A DNA stretch of 64,000 bases from Pleodorina starrii (GCA_030267565.1 BRXU01000028.1:149001-213000); one strand, 5' to 3'; positions 11,001-22,157 are shown, counted from the first letter of the stretch. Notes: generated by a model from the sequence alone, not told the origin. Translations and numbers: made by a program.

Positions 11001-14000
11001 CAAGTAGCTAGCTAGGAGACCCATGCATCCAGGCACATCCCTACGGCAGCCAAACCGCACCGCACCGTAAGGGCATAACATGGCCTTACGGTGTGCGTGC
11101 CCTGAAGGTCCAACCGCCATAGCATGTTCAACGCCAAAACGTGTTTGGGAATCATTATTAATTATGTAAATTAAGCATTATACAATCAATAGCCGTAGTA
11201 CAGCAGACCCCCCACGTCAAATCCGTGCACATGCATGCCTCGAACGAGAACACTTCGCGTTCGCAAGCCCATGATAGCAGCCCCTAAGGGTACTCGTCGC
11301 ATACGGTGGTTTTTACCGCCATATAACTCTGGAAAGGTCCTGTGCGTATGTTTGCCTAATATCTTCCGTATGGGGGCGGTATGGGCCCTAATGGCGACCT
11401 TAAGTGGACCGGGCCCTAAGGGCGAAGGCCACCTGGACGTATGGTACATATGTGAAGCCCTTAGTGACTTGAAGGGCGTTTTGACTGCTATAGGGCACCA
11501 TACGTCATTTTTAGGAGATACGTGCGTATTATGATCTTCCAATGGAACACGCGTGCGTACATCTTTAAATAGTGCATTCATACGCATTCCAGCCTGCACA
11601 TGATGAGGACCTGCGCATTTCCAACGAAGTTAGGGGACTACGAAGTAGTTCTCGCCCACCTCTTAATACTCACAAGCAGTTTAGCGGCAGGTTGGCGTAA
11701 CCAGCGGGACAATCGCTCTGGATGCACAGGGTCGCGCCATTGGAACTGTAGCCCGCTCGGCAAGCCGGGTAGCACGTCCCCGCGCCGTTGTCCTCGTCTC
11801 CGGGATAGCAAACGTCTTCCAAGCAGAACTCTCCGAGGCCCGTCATCAGCCCCGGGCGGGTGCAGTTCTCGTAGCACACACCGCCCCAATAGTAGTATCC
11901 GGCCTGGCAGCTGCGTTTGGGAAACAAAACAAACAAAAAAACTTCAACATCTAACTTCAATAATTGTGAAGCTGGCGGCGGATGCTTGCTTAGTTCTGTT
12001 GCATCGTTCGATTGCTTGATTGCTTGATTGGCCACATACATTCGTTATCACGCCCAGGCAACTCCAAATGTACCGCCGGGCCGGCCTAGCTCCTATCTAC
12101 ATCTCGCTTGCTTGAGCACCAACTTAGCGGTCGCTCGAATACTCGCTGGGCTGTGTGCCTTTGCATTCATTGTGCCTTTTCTGTTATTGACCCTGCATGG
12201 AGAACGGATGGAGATAATCACGAGGACGAAGGAAGTGCGTGATACTCACTTTTCGTAACACATGAGTCCGCTAAGGTGCGAGCCGGCGGGACAGGAAAGC
12301 CGGCTACACGTGAGACCGACACGCCCCAAATCATCAGTATAACCGGGTGGGCAGTTCTGGTAGCAGGTGCTGAGAATTCCATACGACCTGCGTGTTTTTC
12401 GATCGAACGTCGGTTATGCATAGATTAGTTGTGTGGTGGTGCTTTGATGAAGTTACTATATCATTTGACGACGGGCATGCGGCTGCACTGAATCAGCATG
12501 TGTTATGGGTCACGTCGATGCGAACGGTGCCATGCGTGGCTTTCAGTGACTAGCTATATTAGTTATCCATTACCAACATCTTACACCAACCAATAAGTTC
12601 AGGAGCGTCTAGTCCGCCAAACCGATATACATGGCTTACCCGTACTCCCAATCAGTAGGACAGAGGGGGTAGCAAAGGGCGCCTTGCTTTTCGTAGCCGG
12701 AGGGACAAGAGTCTATGACCCCGCCGGCACCGCGATCATAGAAGTCCTTGTTACAGGCGGCTGCAGGCCACGAGAACAAACAGTGGAAAATGTCACCGAT
12801 AGATACGTATGCGCATGGCAAAAGAGCTTGCTTGCATACGCATAGTCGATGCTTCAGCCACACGACACACACGCAAGCAAAGCCACGGAGCAGCGAGTGC
12901 GTGGCGCACACAAGCACAAGTATGGAGACGTCACAACGATTGCTTGCAGGTTGAATGGCATTTTGGGGGGAATTTCAGGATTGCAAGTTGCACACAGCAA
13001 TCGGTGCTCGCTCACACAAACAAGGGGTGTCGGCTTTTTGAGGATGGAAAAATGGCGGGGCCCCGTTAATCCATACGAGTGGAGTTAAGTGCTATGGACT
13101 TGGGCCACACCGTTGGATGTCCGCTGCCTAAGAGAGAACGTCTCTGGGGCTATGGCAACGTGGTTTCGGGCAGTTTCACCGCGAGAGGTCCGCTATGCAA
13201 TGAACCGAGTCATCAGCTGTTGGGGCTTCGGCCCTGCCCAGGGAGTGGGCTGTCTGTCACGTTGGGATTTAGCCGAAAGGCGGCCGGCGCGGATTGTACG
13301 TCCGGCTGAACAGGTTGGTTCCTGTCCACTCAACACCGATCTTCCCACCCCGCATCCTAGGGAATTGGGAGCGTTAAGTAGGCGTGAGATTCGGAAGCGA
13401 CGAAGTTGAGGGTCATTTCGTCTATTTACTTGCGCGGGAGACCAAATGGGGGCAACAGCTCTTCAGCAGCTCTTGATAGCAGCGGATCGTAACCGCCGTG
13501 ACTTGGATCCGCCCCTGGTGGAACCCGTACGGTCCGGCCTTCCCAACCCCAACCCCGCCATGTGCCAATATAAGGTTTGCATAAGATGTTTAAAGCACGT
13601 CCGGCAAATGCACTGCAGCAAATCTACCTGCTGCAGGAGGCGCCGATGGTTGGGATGGTGGTGGCGATGGTGAAGGCGGCTTGGGGGGTGATGGCGGTGG
13701 CGATGGTGAAGGCGGCTTGGGTGGTAATGGCGGTGGCGATGGTGAACGCGGCTTGAATGGTGATGGCGGTGGAGATGGTGAACGCGGCTTGGGTGGTGAT
13801 GGCGGTGGAGATGGTGAAGGCGGCTTGGGGGGTGATGGCCGTGGCGATGGTGAAGGCGGCTTGGGGGGTGGGGAGGGGGGCTTTGGTGGCGGGGAAGGTG
13901 GGGAGGGTGGGGAGGGGGGCTTTGGTGGTGGGGAAGGTGGGGAGGGGGGCTTTGGTGGTGGAGGAGATGGAGGAGGAGGCCTAGGCGGTGTTGGGGGCAC

Positions 14001-14168
14001 GTTGGAGGCCAAGCCATCGAGTGTGCCACCGGACGATTGGATACGCCTCCGACTCGTAAAGATTTTTGCCTCCTGACTGCCTATCGCCCCCGGCGACGAC
14101 GCCAGAGTAGGCACCAGGAGCAGCAGACAGATCGCCGCCCAAGGTGAAAGGCTCCAGCCTACAAACAT
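6904..14168 (-). CDS. Gene 1: secreted proline-rich, Cys-rich, CBM14-type protein (six exons, 827 aa)
   Basis: Exons in transcription order: 14168-13628, 12760-12640, 12387-12250, 11910-11674, 8683-8358, 8024-6904. All junctions are GT-AG with matching phases (1,2,2,2,1), giving 2484 nt ending in TAG. Residues 1-24 are a signal peptide (MFVGW start, LLLLVP core). A Pro/Ser/Lys-rich stalk runs to about 180, Cys-rich modules to about 535, then four CBM14/peritrophin-A-like domains lie at about 538-584, 602-647, 693-740 and 759-805. The usual role of CBM14 is chitin binding; here a cell-wall or extracellular-matrix glycan is the likely ligand. The start ATG is chosen because the signal peptide follows directly and the same start is conserved in gene 2. 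An untranslated first exon cannot be excluded. No gene name is recognised. Confidence 0.85.
8358..8683 (-). CDS. Gene 1 exon 5: Cys-rich module
   Basis: Acceptor gatgcag, donor AAAG then gtgtg, phases 2 and 1. It encodes GKGCCCTWSGCCNRQC at the start and CYPYCSAGYKG at the end. CYPxCxxGY is the recurring signature of this Cys-rich repeat, also in exons 2-4. The exon is flanked by introns of 333 bp (exon 6 side) and 2990 bp (exon 4 side). Confidence 0.85.
9433..9572. repeat. Direct repeat, copy 1
   Basis: Starts cgagaacacttcgcgttcgc and runs about 135 bp to gcgtatgtttgc. Nearly identical to 11235-11370 in the same orientation 1.8 kb away, apart from short indels. Confidence 0.7.
10155..10740. 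repeat. Cluster of three palindrome-rich repeat units
   Basis: Three units (about 10155-10270, 10326-10462, 10619-10735). Each has ggggcg followed by a GC-rich core and tandem copies of the perfect 14-bp palindrome cgggacatgtcccg or near variants. The hairpin gagccacga/tcgtggctc is clear in the first. They are separated by AT-rich spacers (ataataataagtaaat). Confidence 0.75.
10770..10925. repeat. Direct repeat around ggacgtatggtacatatg, copy 1
   Basis: Contains gtatgggccctaag, ccacctggacgtatggtaca and tttgactgctatag. Matches 11365-11502 in the same order. Confidence 0.65.
11235..11370. repeat. Direct repeat, copy 2
   Basis: Matches 9433-9572. The two copies flank 1.66 kb that holds the palindrome cluster, and could be terminal repeats of a small element or a simple duplication. 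Confidence 0.7.
11365..11502. repeat. Direct repeat around ggacgtatggtacatatg, copy 2
   Basis: Second copy of the 10770-10925 sequence, with a small internal deletion. Confidence 0.65.
11674..11910 (-). CDS. Gene 1 exon 4: Cys-rich module
   Basis: Acceptor aacgcag, donor gtgagt, phase 2 at both ends. It contains CQAGYYYWGGVCYENC, CYPGDEDNGAGTCYPAC and CIQSDCPAGY. The TGA just after NCL is the intron donor (gtgagt), not a stop. Confidence 0.85.
12250..12387 (-). CDS. Gene 1 exon 3: Cys-rich module
   Basis: Acceptor acgcag, donor gtgagt, phase 2 at both ends. It encodes STCYQNCPPGYTDD and LSCPAGSHLSGLMCYE. Too short and interrupted to appear as a long open frame; found by splice-phase matching with its neighbours. 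Confidence 0.8.
12640..12760 (-). CDS. Gene 1 exon 2: Cys-rich module
   Basis: Acceptor cctgcag, donor gtaagcc. It encodes ACNKDFYDRGAGG, DSCPSGYEKQG and ALCYPLCPTDWEYG. It joins exon 1 in phase 1 (APPAA to ACNKD) and exon 3 in phase 2. Confidence 0.8.
13026..13566 (+). repeat. Dispersed repeat R, copy 1 (in gene 1 intron 1)
   Basis: Shares gtgtcggctt, gctgcctaag, ggctatggcaacgtggtttc, ggcagtttcaccgcga, tcctgtccactcaa and cccgtacggtccgg with copies at 14449, 30565 (inverted) and 34448. No coding potential. It makes up most of the 867-bp intron 1. Confidence 0.8.
13628..14168 (-). CDS. Gene 1 exon 1: signal peptide and proline-rich stalk
   Basis: Encodes a 24-residue signal peptide followed by FTSRR and SSGGTLDGLASNVPP, then about 110 residues of (S)PPPKPPSP repeats typical of volvocine hydroxyproline-rich glycoproteins. 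Donor GCAG then gtagat, phase 1. The first third is closely matched by gene 2 exon 1. The long Gly-rich open frames on the opposite strand (13681-14076) are antisense shadows. Confidence 0.9.
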
Positions 14169-14303
14169 ACATGAAACGTTGCAGCATGTTCAAGCCAGGC
14201 GAAGGCACGTATCGTCGATTAGACGGTCAGGTCCACCACATGTCGTAGGTAAGTAACGCATGCACGTAGTTCGCCCCTGGCTCACTCCGTCGACCGTGAA
14301 GAT

Positions 14304-14313
14304 CCTATAATTA
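14304..14313 (-). promoter_or_regulatory. Candidate TATA element of gene 1
   Basis: taattatagg on the - strand, about 136 bp upstream of the ATG. It lies in a block that is identical in both inverted arms (acgcgtaattataggatctt). The same element stands at the same distance before gene 2. Confidence 0.4.
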
Positions 14314-14448
14314 CGCGTCTTTGCTTACACCGCGAAGGTTAAAAGCAGGCTCGACGTACTAAGATCTACGTTTATTCAGTGTGAGAACTTTCAAACAGTT
14401 GGAATAGGTTATGGAAACCCGAGTAAGTAAACCAGCATTGCGGCGGGG

Positions 14449-15180
14449 TGTCGGCTTCCTTGACGAAGCCGGAAAAGGGCGGAACCCCGTATATTCGTAC
14501 GGATAAAGTTGAGTTCTAGGGACTTGGGCCGAACCTCTGGATGCCCGTTGCCTAAGCGAGAATGCCTCTGGGGCTATGGCAACGTGGTTTCGGGCAGTTT
14601 CACCGCGACGCGGAATGTACATTCGGCTGAACAGGCTGGCTCCTGTCCACTCAATACCGGTATAACCAACCCGCATCGTCGGGACCTGGGAGCATTATTC
14701 GGTAGGCGTACGCGTCGGGTACATGGAAGAGAGGTCGAGGGATACGGACCCTGGAGTGTATGATAGGCGTGAGAGTCGGAAGCGACTACGTTTGGGTCTT
14801 GTCGTCTATTTACTTGCGCGGGAGACCCAATCGGGGCAACAGCTCTTCAGCAGCTCTTGACAGCGGATCTCGATAGCCATGACTTGGATCCGTCGCTGGT
14901 CCGTACTCGTACGGTCCGGTCTTCCCAATCCCATGCGCCGCCGCGTGCCATCATCGGGCTTACACATTCAAAGCCGTCGTGCGTCGCGCGCGCTTATTAA
15001 GGACTTGTTGGGCGGCCCGCAGAAGACCACATCGTGCGTGCATTTGCCGTTTGGCTCCCAACAACCAGTTTGCCCCTCATCGTTTGTCCCTTGCAACCTT
15101 TGTTATCCTTTGTTATGCGTCAAGGCGGTCGGACCAGCTAGCAGAGCTATGGTGTGGTCGCGGGTACATTGTTCGCTATG
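14449..15180 (+). repeat. Dispersed repeat R, copy 2 (left arm)
   Basis: Full-length R copy running from gtgtcggctt to ttgttcgctatg, noncoding. Its 3' end abuts the 844-bp insertion. Confidence 0.8.
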
Positions 15181-16024
15181 CAAATATAGATGGATGCCGA
15201 AACTTAGCCCCTGGAGCCCGTAATGTTGGCGTCAAGAATCAAGCAATAATGAGAGCAGATATGGTTCGGTGTCTTGCAATGCGTCATATTCATGAATATG
15301 TTTCCGTGTGTCAGAGGCGTTGGGCCCGGCTGGGCGTAGGGGGCTGCCGGCCCCCTCCCCCCAGACCCCCTCCCCCCCGCTGGGGGGGGGGCGGGGGCGG
15401 GGCTGCCGCCCATCATCCCCCCACACCCCGAAGGGGGACCCTCTTCCCCTCGGGAACTCTGATTTGCAGTGTCCGTTCCAACCGTGTTTCCATCGACGAC
15501 CTGCCACAGATCCGGAACATGCAACGTGCAGCCATTCGCATTCTTTTCGCATTAGGTGCACGTCCTTAGGCCGGTCGCGACTTGCACATGCCGACCAGAG
15601 TGCAAGGCTCCGCTACAGGTTCTCGCATAGAGACGCTTGCCAGCTTTAGGATTAGGACGATGCATGTACACGTCTAATAAGAACCACTTTGCCCCTCATA
15701 GTTTGTCCCTTGCGAGGCGACGATTGCAAGGGGAACCGGTGGTCACGCCGATTGCTCGCCGTCATCTTTGGTCGAAGGCGACGATTACAAGGGGAACCGG
15801 TTGGCACACCGGTTGCTAGCCGTACATGCTAGACGGACTTTTCATCCTACCCCAGGGGCACCCACGGAGGGGTGCCGAAAGCAAATCCGTCAGGGTTTTA
15901 CCTCCCTTGGTGTCAATTTAGCCTATAGGGGACTACGTTCCTCCGCCTATGCTTGCTGTTACGGACGTGGACAATCAACACGGCTTAGCTGAATTAGTTC
16001 ACAACAACTGGGTTCGGCGGTAAT
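15181..16024. mobile_element. 844-bp insertion flanked by 5-bp ctatg duplication
   Basis: Absent from the right arm, where ttcgctatg runs straight into ccagtttgaatg. Here ctatg at 15176-15180 is repeated at 16025-16029, fitting a target-site duplication. The insert contains a C-run/G-run hairpin (15340-15440) and a 60-bp tandem duplication around acaaggggaaccggt (15718-15835). No transposase frame and no clear terminal repeats are seen, so the class is unknown. Confidence 0.6.
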
Positions 16025-17824
16025 CTATGCTAGTTTGATTGTGTGTTCCTTTCCCCTGTCTTCGCTGTGATCCTGCGTGCCTTGGCGACTTCGTTCTTAA
16101 TTCCTCTTTGACCTGCCTATTTTCGTTCGCGGTCTATGAGCCTCCTGGCTCGTCTGGGCCTTACGAGCTCTCGAGCATGTAATACATACATAATACATAC
16201 AGAAACACACGGAAACACTCTCACCAGTAAAAAGCTGAGTTCGCTTACGAAATTATTCAGTGCCCATTGAGGTGACTTCCGTGCCAAAGCCCCTAGCGTA
16301 CACGATTCGGCCTTACTTCATAAATACATACGATGGAGCGCCGTCATCACCTCCTCTTTCCTTTTCGATGAACGGGAAAAATGCGTAGTGTATCACGGAA
16401 GCTCTTCACAAGTAGTGAACTTCTCAATGAACGGGCAATATTGCATAGTGTGTCACTTTTTGTCACTTTTTGCGTTATGGCTGTTCGGAAAACAAACTGT
16501 ATTGCCCGATGGTGTGTGTCGCTGCTGCTGGCTGCTGAAAGCACCCGACCGAACCGAACCGAAACCGCTTTGCACGACCACTTCTTTACTTCATACAGCA
16601 CACCCGCACTCTAGATACAGACTGAGCTTACGTTTCATGCGGTTTGCTATTAAGCAACGTTTTCCGGCAAGCAAATTGTGATGGTCAGCCCCGGTGAAGA
16701 TGGCGTACGAAGTCCGTTTTTTGGCAATCGGCCAAGCTTCGTGAGCAATTCCTTGTCCTATCGCGCTCAGATCCTTTTTGTACTCTCCTAGAGAAATCTT
16801 TATGCGTGAAGTTGGCGAAGAGTGAAAAACATTACTAGGGAAGCACTTTGGATATGGTTTGGTACGGTCAACAGCACTTTTTTGCGGCACACCGGCGGCA
16901 CCGAGCAACGGGCATACAATTTGTTCTCCGAACAGCCACAATTTCGATGTTATCTTTCTCAAAGAAATGGCGCTGAGTGAAAGCGGCGTGGGATATAGGA
17001 TGATTGACGTGCGTAAAGTCCAGTACTCGCCAACAACGACATGCCTAATCGGACAATCGAATCCTATCCCCGCAATGATGCGCGCGCACCAGCCAGCACC
17101 TCCATGTCAATCATTATGTCACGTATCGTGCTCGATGGGAACATCGCTCACCTTGGCTGTGTGGTGTCCAGACGGCCGAACGGCGGCCAATAGCCCCGGC
17201 CATCCGAACAGCTGATGTCTGCCGATGTCAAGCCACGCAGAGACGAAAGTTGAAGGTGGTGACCAGCAGCGATGCGCGGCGCCCAACTGAGGACAACGTC
17301 GGCAGCAGGGTGTGTGTCGTTAGTTGGAACCTAATATGAAGATGCGCTCCGCAAAGCACGGGCGCGGCATTGTTGAAGTTTGTTCGCTGTTTTTAGTGTC
17401 GGGATATATATGCGCGCAGTTGCAATAAGGGCGAATGTCGCAAGCGGAAGCGTACATACCGTTGATTGCAGAGTAAAGCGGAAGCGGAAGCGGAGTCACG
17501 AGCTACGATTACTTAGCAAGCTTGACTGTTACCTAGTGACTGACATGGGCTCCACCCGGGTGGCCCTTATATCCAGCCCACCTAGTTACTGGAAGCGATA
17601 TCGTATCTGTAGGGCGTGCGTGGATCCTTGTCAACCAATCCCGCAGTACGAGCGATTGCAGGGTTTAAACGGGCACCTACCGGGCACCTACCGGGCACGG
17701 GGCGTGGGCACGGGGTCGCGTGGCGCATGCACTTTGAGATTAGGATGACATTGCGTACAGCGCCCAGTCGCGATGGGCGAGTAATTTCTACGCGATAAGC
17801 CGTAGTTCGGAAAGAATGTCTGTC
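16025..17824. other. Left arm, noncoding upstream region
   Basis: No gene seen. Contains an internal inverted repeat: gttcggaaaacaaactgtat with cgatggtgtgtg (near 16485) against cacaccgg, then gggcatacaatttgttctcc (near 16910). A cluster of three gaagcg repeats lies at about 17478-17495. All except about 17372-17520 is shared with the right arm. Confidence 0.55.
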
Positions 17825-18670
17825 GGCCGCGCGCGCTCACGTCGCAATCGAGCCGTTATTGTTGCAGATAGGTTGATCTGGAATCTGAGGCTCGGTCAAT
17901 ATTTTTGTAGGACGTAGGGAGTCAATGCCCCTGCTGTCTGTCCGGATCCTACGTAGGCACCCAGACATGACTGGCTGACGCTAGTCCTGACCCCACACGC
18001 CAGGCCTTCTCATGGCACGCCAGGGAGGGGGCCGGGACCTCGTTCGTCCCGGCAAAACTACTTTCCCCCAAAATACTTTCATGGGCCCGCAGTGCTTTCT
18101 GAAGCTCCCCGCCGCCCCAGTCCGCGAGCACCACCGTCTTCGAGCCGACCCCACACACGCACAAACACCGTACCCGTACCCGTGACGTTCCCACGCCACC
18201 ACCGTCACATCCTATCCAATGGCGCTCACGAACTCACCCACGCACGCATGCACTGCAGGCGTGTGCGTGTCGCCATCAAGTAAGCGTGCTGTGTATCGTT
18301 CGTGTCATCAACGATCCATATTACGTACGTGCAGCTCTGTTACCCTATTACGTACGTGCGGCGTGTTGTCGTTATCGGGTGTTACACTGTGGGCGACTCG
18401 CCCTGAGGCAGGACGAGCACCGGGGGCCCTGACCGGGCCGAGACACAGCGCAGGGGCGGGCGCGCGGCTACGTCCGTCTTTCCCGCCGCGCGCGCCTCGC
18501 TCCCTCACTCGCGCCAGCCAGGGGCACCCTCCACGGCCCCTGGCCAACCAACTCAGCGGCGCAGACGACTGCGGGCCGCGCTTAGCGAGAGCCACGCGAG
18601 AGGCGTCACACACCTCAACAAAAACCCCTACTAAGACCAGCTCTCACCCCCCGCCTGGCCAGCCTCCTTG
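17825..18670. other. Unique spacer without recognisable gene
   Basis: Moderately GC-rich, with a duplicated attacgtacgtgc (18322 and 18346). Short open frames have no recognisable motif. No reverse-transcriptase sequence that would link it to the kangaroo-like fragment beyond LINE copy 2. Confidence 0.5.
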
Positions 18671-18693
18671 CGCGCTCACGGGGCTCTAGAGCT

Positions 18694-20118
18694 CTACGCA
18701 AAGAGCGTCTCCGAGCGCCCTCTACCCCTGGGGCAGGGGCCCACGCACGACAACGGGGCGGCACTACCACAGCCCAGAACTACGAGGCAAGGCAATGCCC
18801 ACCTAGGCCCCCAGACAAGGTCCCTCACGAGGACGAGGGGCTGAGTCCCCTCACCAAGGGCTCCCGCGAAAGCCAGCACAACAAGGAGCCCAACTGCCAA
18901 AATGAACACGAAAGCCAAGGCGCTGCTACAGGAAACGCTCGCTAAGGCACCCACCCGCACGCTGGCCCGCAAGGCGGTCTCCTCCTGGGGGCTACATGTT
19001 CCCCGACACTGCAGGTGCCGGTCGATCTGCTCGCGGACGGCCCTCGCAACCGGGCATTCCCAGAAGTGGTGCAGTCGCGGGGAGCAGGGTCGGCCGGCGT
19101 CGGCCTCCCCATAGGCCCCGCACCCGCACGCCTCAATGGGCACCCGGGCCAGGTGTGTGTTGCCAGGCAGGGGCACGCCGTCCACCGCTAGGAGCCACAT
19201 GGTCTCCTTGTTGTCGTTCTCCCAGCGCACTCCGGACCACAGGCGTGCCTGGGTTGCCCGGAAACGGCTGAGCTCGGCGGCGAGGTGGGGAGGCGCCTGG
19301 TTCTCCGGCGTGCTCAGGGCCTCCCGCACAAACTCGGTGATCAAACCCACTCGCCGCTCGCTGGCCGGCCCGTCCTGTAGTTGTGTCGCCTGGCTGACCG
19401 TCAGGCGGCGGAGCGGCACTGCGTCCGTTCCCCCGGGAAGGCGCCACGCCAGTCGCCCGACGATCATGGCCATCACCTGCGCGCAATCTGGCGGTGCCGG
19501 CGGTGCCGGCGGTTGCTGTTGCTGCTGGAGTCCTTCCGCCTCCGCCTGCTGCTGCTGCTGCTGTAGCCTGGTCTCCACCACACCGGCTGCATCCAGCCAG
19601 GCCGGGCTGATATCGGTATGCAAGGCCACCAGAGCTGCACGGGCCGTTTCCTTGTCCTGCAGCTGGGCTGGGGTCGCGGCTGGGTCGAGGTGCTCCCGGG
19701 TCCACTCATGCCAGGCCGCTCCTTGGAGGGTGGTGGCTGGGCTGCCGTCCAGCGCCGCCCATGCCCGTACCAGGTCTCCTACCGTGCGCAGTTTCCTGCA
19801 TGACGTTAGCCCCGCATGGTACGCTTCCAAGCCCGGTCGACGGCTGGGGGCCACGATGTTTGCGTCGTTGGCGGCGTTGGGCGGCAGCGGGTTGCCCCAC
19901 AGCGCGGCCCCCCAGCACCAGTCGCCGGGCACCAGCGGAGATCTGCCAATGTCCTCCGGCGGTGGCAGGTGCCCCAGGGCCCCACGATCCGGCTGATGTC
20001 GACGGGCAGGTCGCTGCCGCCGAGCCAGGGCCCCGTGGCCCGGGCGGCGGTTGTCAGGGCCCACGGCTGGAAAGCGGGGTGGACGAGCTCCAGGTAGGCG
20101 GACAGCGTGCGGATCCAA
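18694..20118 (-). pseudogene. LINE 2: C-terminal domain and finger
   Basis: Uninterrupted through ENDNKETMWLLAVDG and the finger CGCGAYGEADAGRPC then HHFWECPVARAV, with all Cys/His positions kept. Immediately after DRHL the frame runs across the 1.2-kb deletion into what is 3' UTR in copy 1, so the tail with the PIP-like motif is missing. Confidence 0.85.
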
Positions 20119-21100
20119 GGGTGTATGACCCTGGCCTCACTGCCGGCTGCCACTGCCGCCCCGCCATCCCCGCCTGCCCCCGCGGCCTCCTCAGCTCCCA
20201 AACCCCCGTCCCCATCTCCTGCCGTCGGCATATCCTGCGCCATGAAGCGTACGGCCCAGACCGCGTGGCGCGCGCGAATGTGTTGGGGGAGCGGTAGCAG
20301 GCCAAAGCCCCCGGCCGATGGATGGCCGGCCAGGAGAATGCTGGGTATGCCGGTGAGGCGCTGGCCCCGGTCCTCTGGGCCCTGTCGCCGGTCGACTAGG
20401 CGGGCCGTCAGCCGCCCGATGTGGTCCAGCGTGCTGTCCGGGGGCGGCCCGCCGTGCTCCATGTGCCAGGTGACCGTCTGCAGGCCGTAGGCTGATAGCA
20501 TGACGCGGCGGTGGCCCGGCCAAAGGCCAACAGCGGGAAGCTGGAGAGCCGCTGCATATGCAGCGGGGCCTACAAGCGGATGCATCCGCTTGTAGGCCCC
20601 CGCCAGCATCTTGGGCCAGTCGGGCTGAGGGGGGGTGGGCCGGTTGTCCACCGGCAAGTTCAGGGCTGTGGCGGTGGTGACCACTTTGAGCCCGCCAATG
20701 GTTTCCTGCTGCGGCTGGCGTTGCTGCTGCGGTGGCTGCGGCAGTTGCCTGCCCGCCGGTTGTCGTTGCTGCTGCGGGTTCTCGGCTCCCACCCTCAGAA
20801 GCTCCACCTTATCCAGATTGAGGCGTTGGCCTGATGCCCGGGCAAAGGTCTCCATGGCCTCCAGGAAGGATGGCACGGACTCCTCGCTCTCGAGCGCCAC
20901 TTCGGTGTCGTCCGCGAACTGGCAGGCTGTGATGCGGTCCGGAGCACTGGGTAGCAATCTGACTCCCACGTCTCGGCTCTGTAGCCAGCATTGCAGGGCC
21001 TGAGCGACAAAGAGGTACAGCAGGGGCGCAAGGGGGCACCGCACGCCTGCCTCCATCACGGCCAGCCTCGATGCGTGTTGCTGAGGAGCAGCTGGACCCA
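19806..21100 (-). pseudogene. LINE 2: reverse transcriptase part 2 and connection
   Basis: One open frame with GVRCPLAPLLYLF (motif B without QG), FADD (motif C), the Gln-rich patch and the palindrome-encoded MLAGAYKRMHPLVGP. An 8-nt difference downstream (gtcatgctatc versus gtcc) brings it back into frame with SAYGLQTVTWHMEHGG, which copy 1 does not achieve. Confidence 0.85.
20551..20600. repeat. Two abutting perfect palindromes inside LINE 2
   Basis: 20565-20600 (36 bp) and 20551-20564 (gctgcatatgcagc), identical to the pair in copy 1. Confidence 0.9.
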
Positions 21101-21649
21101 GCTGCACAGCTGCGGGCCCGCCCCCATCGTCTCCATTGCGGCCAGCAGGAAGCCACGGTCCACCGTGTCGTATGCCTTCGCGAAGTCCAGGAACGCCAGG
21201 AGGCCCCGGCGGTTCTGCTTGCGGAGGAGGTGGGATAGGTGGCGCAGGAACATCAAGCTGGCCCCGATGAGTCGTTTGGGGAGGAAGGCCGATTGTTCGG
21301 GGGAGATAACGCTTCCCAGGGCTGGGCCCAGGCGGTTGGCCAGCACCTTGGCGAGCAGACGGTAACCTGAGCACATTAGCGTGATGGGGCGGTAGTTACC
21401 GGACTGTTTGGGGTCGCCCTTCTTGTAGAGCACCGTGATAACGCCCTCAAGAAAACCGGCCGGCGCCTGCCCCGTCATGCCAATGGCGGTGAATAGGCCG
21501 GCCATGGCGCGTGGGGCCAATGGCGGACCAGAACTTGCGGTACAGGTCGGCTGGGATGCCGTCCCATCCTGGTGCCTTGCCGGGCTGGCTCTTGACCAGC
21601 GCGATTCGCAGCTCCGCTGCTGTGATGGTTTTGGAGCCCAGTTGCTCAT
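21056..21649 (-). pseudogene. LINE 2: reverse transcriptase part 1
   Basis: Carries FLDFAKAYDTVDR (motif A), LYKKGDPKQSGNYRPITL and PEQSAFLPKRLI. The frame ends at the shared break before motif B. The EN-RT linker is at 21868-22224 in another frame. Confidence 0.9.
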
Positions 21650-22157
21650 CCGCCTCCGTGGGAAGCCTGATGTTGGCCGCAGACAGCTGTGCTAGCACCG
21701 CCTGTCGAGCATCGGGGCTGACGAAAGTGGGTGTCCGGCAGATCTCGGCCCCGAATCCGCTACGACCTGCGGCAGTTGTGCTGGATTGGTGACCAGGCGA
21801 CCGGTGCGTGCTTGCAGCGCGACTGGGGCGGGCTGTTGCTCGTCCGCCTGGGCTTGCAGGAATGCTGTCAGGGCGGGGCCGGCCTGCTCATCCGCCCGGA
21901 GCCAGTGGGCGCGTCTTTTTTCGCTGCCTTGCGGCCGTCCTCCTTGTGTGCCCTGGTTAAGGCCGCCTGTGCCTCCGCTAGTTGCTGCAGCGGCTGGGGT
22001 GCTGTGGGCGCTGCATCAACTGCCTGCTGGGCCAGCTGAACCGCTGCGAGTGCCTCCCGGGCGCGGGTGCCAGGTCGCTGCCTGCGTTGCTGTGCTGCTT
22101 TGTTGAGCCGGTGGGCCAGGCTGGCGAGGCGGCGCTTGAAGCCCGGCCACCACGCGA

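Larger units (their letters stand above)
8684..11673 (-). other. Gene 1 intron 4 (2990 bp), repeat-bearing
   Basis: Long intron with no coding exon that I could find. It contains a cluster of palindromic repeats (10155-10740), a direct repeat of about 130 bp (9433 and 11235) and a second direct repeat (10770 and 11365). The rest shows nothing recognisable. Confidence 0.6.
13950..17824 (+). repeat. Inverted duplication, left arm
   Basis: Matches the reverse complement of 28939-31780. The match begins in the proline-rich part of gene 1 exon 1, runs through the promoter region and R repeat, and stops at gaatgtctgtc (17814-17824, opposite 28939). The copies differ by point changes and indels, so the duplication is not recent. 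This arm has two extra segments: 15181-16024 and about 17372-17520. Confidence 0.85.

Noticed and set aside
13681..14076. Gly-rich + strand frames
   Set aside because: Exact antisense of the proline-rich exon 1 of gene 1, which has a signal peptide, splice donor and homologue.
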